A stretch of DNA of 6,147 bases from contig JAFKKQ010000169.1 of the NCBI GenBank assembly GCA_017304505.1, forward strand, positions 1 to 6,147, read 5' to 3'. Positions within the stretch are counted from its first letter, which is position 1. Every line of letters begins with the position of its first letter. The notes below the pieces were generated by a model. The model ran no database searches. It saw only the letters and a list, made by a program, of their open reading frames with translations, and was not told where the DNA came from. Shown here piece by piece: positions 6,095 to 6,147 of the stretch. A program made the translations under genes and the position numbers. Source of the stretch: Hyphomicrobiales bacterium. Its GTDB lineage: Bacteria > Pseudomonadota > Alphaproteobacteria > Rhizobiales > Xanthobacteraceae.

Positions 6095-6147
6095 GATTTT
6101 ACTCCCGCTTCGAAAATTTTCGTGTTCATTTCAGCTTACGTGATCAT
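6095..6147 (-). promoter_or_regulatory. Upstream region of the XRE-ImmA operon with candidate operator
   Basis: A perfect 12-bp palindrome, CGAAAATTTTCG, lies at 6111-6122, only 16 bases before the XRE ATG and next to its ribosome binding site GGGAG (6102-6106). Self-repressing XRE proteins bind such sites, so this is the best operator candidate. The region is AT-rich compared with the genes. I cannot assign a firm -35/-10 pair, and part of the promoter may lie beyond the window edge at 6147. Confidence 0.45.

Overview
The window looks like chromosomal DNA from a high-GC alphaproteobacterium. The style of the proteins and of the intergenic repeats suggests the Bradyrhizobium/Rhodopseudomonas/Nitrobacter group, but that is an impression from recalled family sequences and was not tested by a search. 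The notable feature is decay: two intact genes (a metallophosphoesterase and an XRE regulator) sit among at least four that are frameshifted, truncated or missing a key motif.

Layout. (a) 45-1740, minus: a class-III PLP-dependent aminotransferase of the glutamate-1-semialdehyde aminomutase type, split by one extra base near 1552-1554. (b) 1776-2631, plus: phosphatidylserine decarboxylase, divergent from (a) with only 35 bp between the start codons, broken by a frame change near 2379-2386 that puts the pyruvoyl-forming Gly-Ser out of frame. (c) 2632-2903, minus: the C-terminal third of a DUF1045 (phosphonate-metabolism-associated) gene, also frameshifted, whose stop codon directly abuts the decarboxylase stop. 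(d) 2904-3779 (or from 3851), minus: an intact LpxH-like metallophosphoesterase with all metal-binding motifs. (e) About 3780-4275: non-coding, with an 18-bp perfect palindrome, a tRNA 3'-end-like segment and a cluster of CAGGGAA repeats in both orientations. (f) 4276-4654, minus: a staphylococcal-nuclease-like fragment running into the tail of a small, probably once exported protein in another frame. (g) 4655-4950: nothing recognisable apart from a short GGATGCG triplication. (h) 4951-6094, minus: a two-gene operon, XRE regulator then ImmA/IrrE-family protein, separated by one base. The ImmA-like protein has apparently lost the HExxH zinc motif by an in-frame deletion. A 12-bp palindrome upstream of the XRE gene is the best operator candidate.

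How the genes fit together. The decarboxylase makes phosphatidylethanolamine, and LpxH-family phosphatases act on lipid A precursors, so the left part has a membrane-lipid flavour, although its genes are on different strands and not one operon. The XRE/ImmA pair is a typical mobile-element or toxin-antitoxin-like switch: the regulator represses, and the protease normally relieves repression by cleaving it. Here the protease half looks catalytically dead. The tRNA-like segment, repeats and gene fragments between 2632 and 4800 fit a chromosomal spot with repeated insertion and deletion. I see no clearly new defence or biosynthetic system. The ImmA-like protein without its zinc motif is the observation most worth checking. 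All lesions could still be sequencing or assembly errors, which raw reads would settle.
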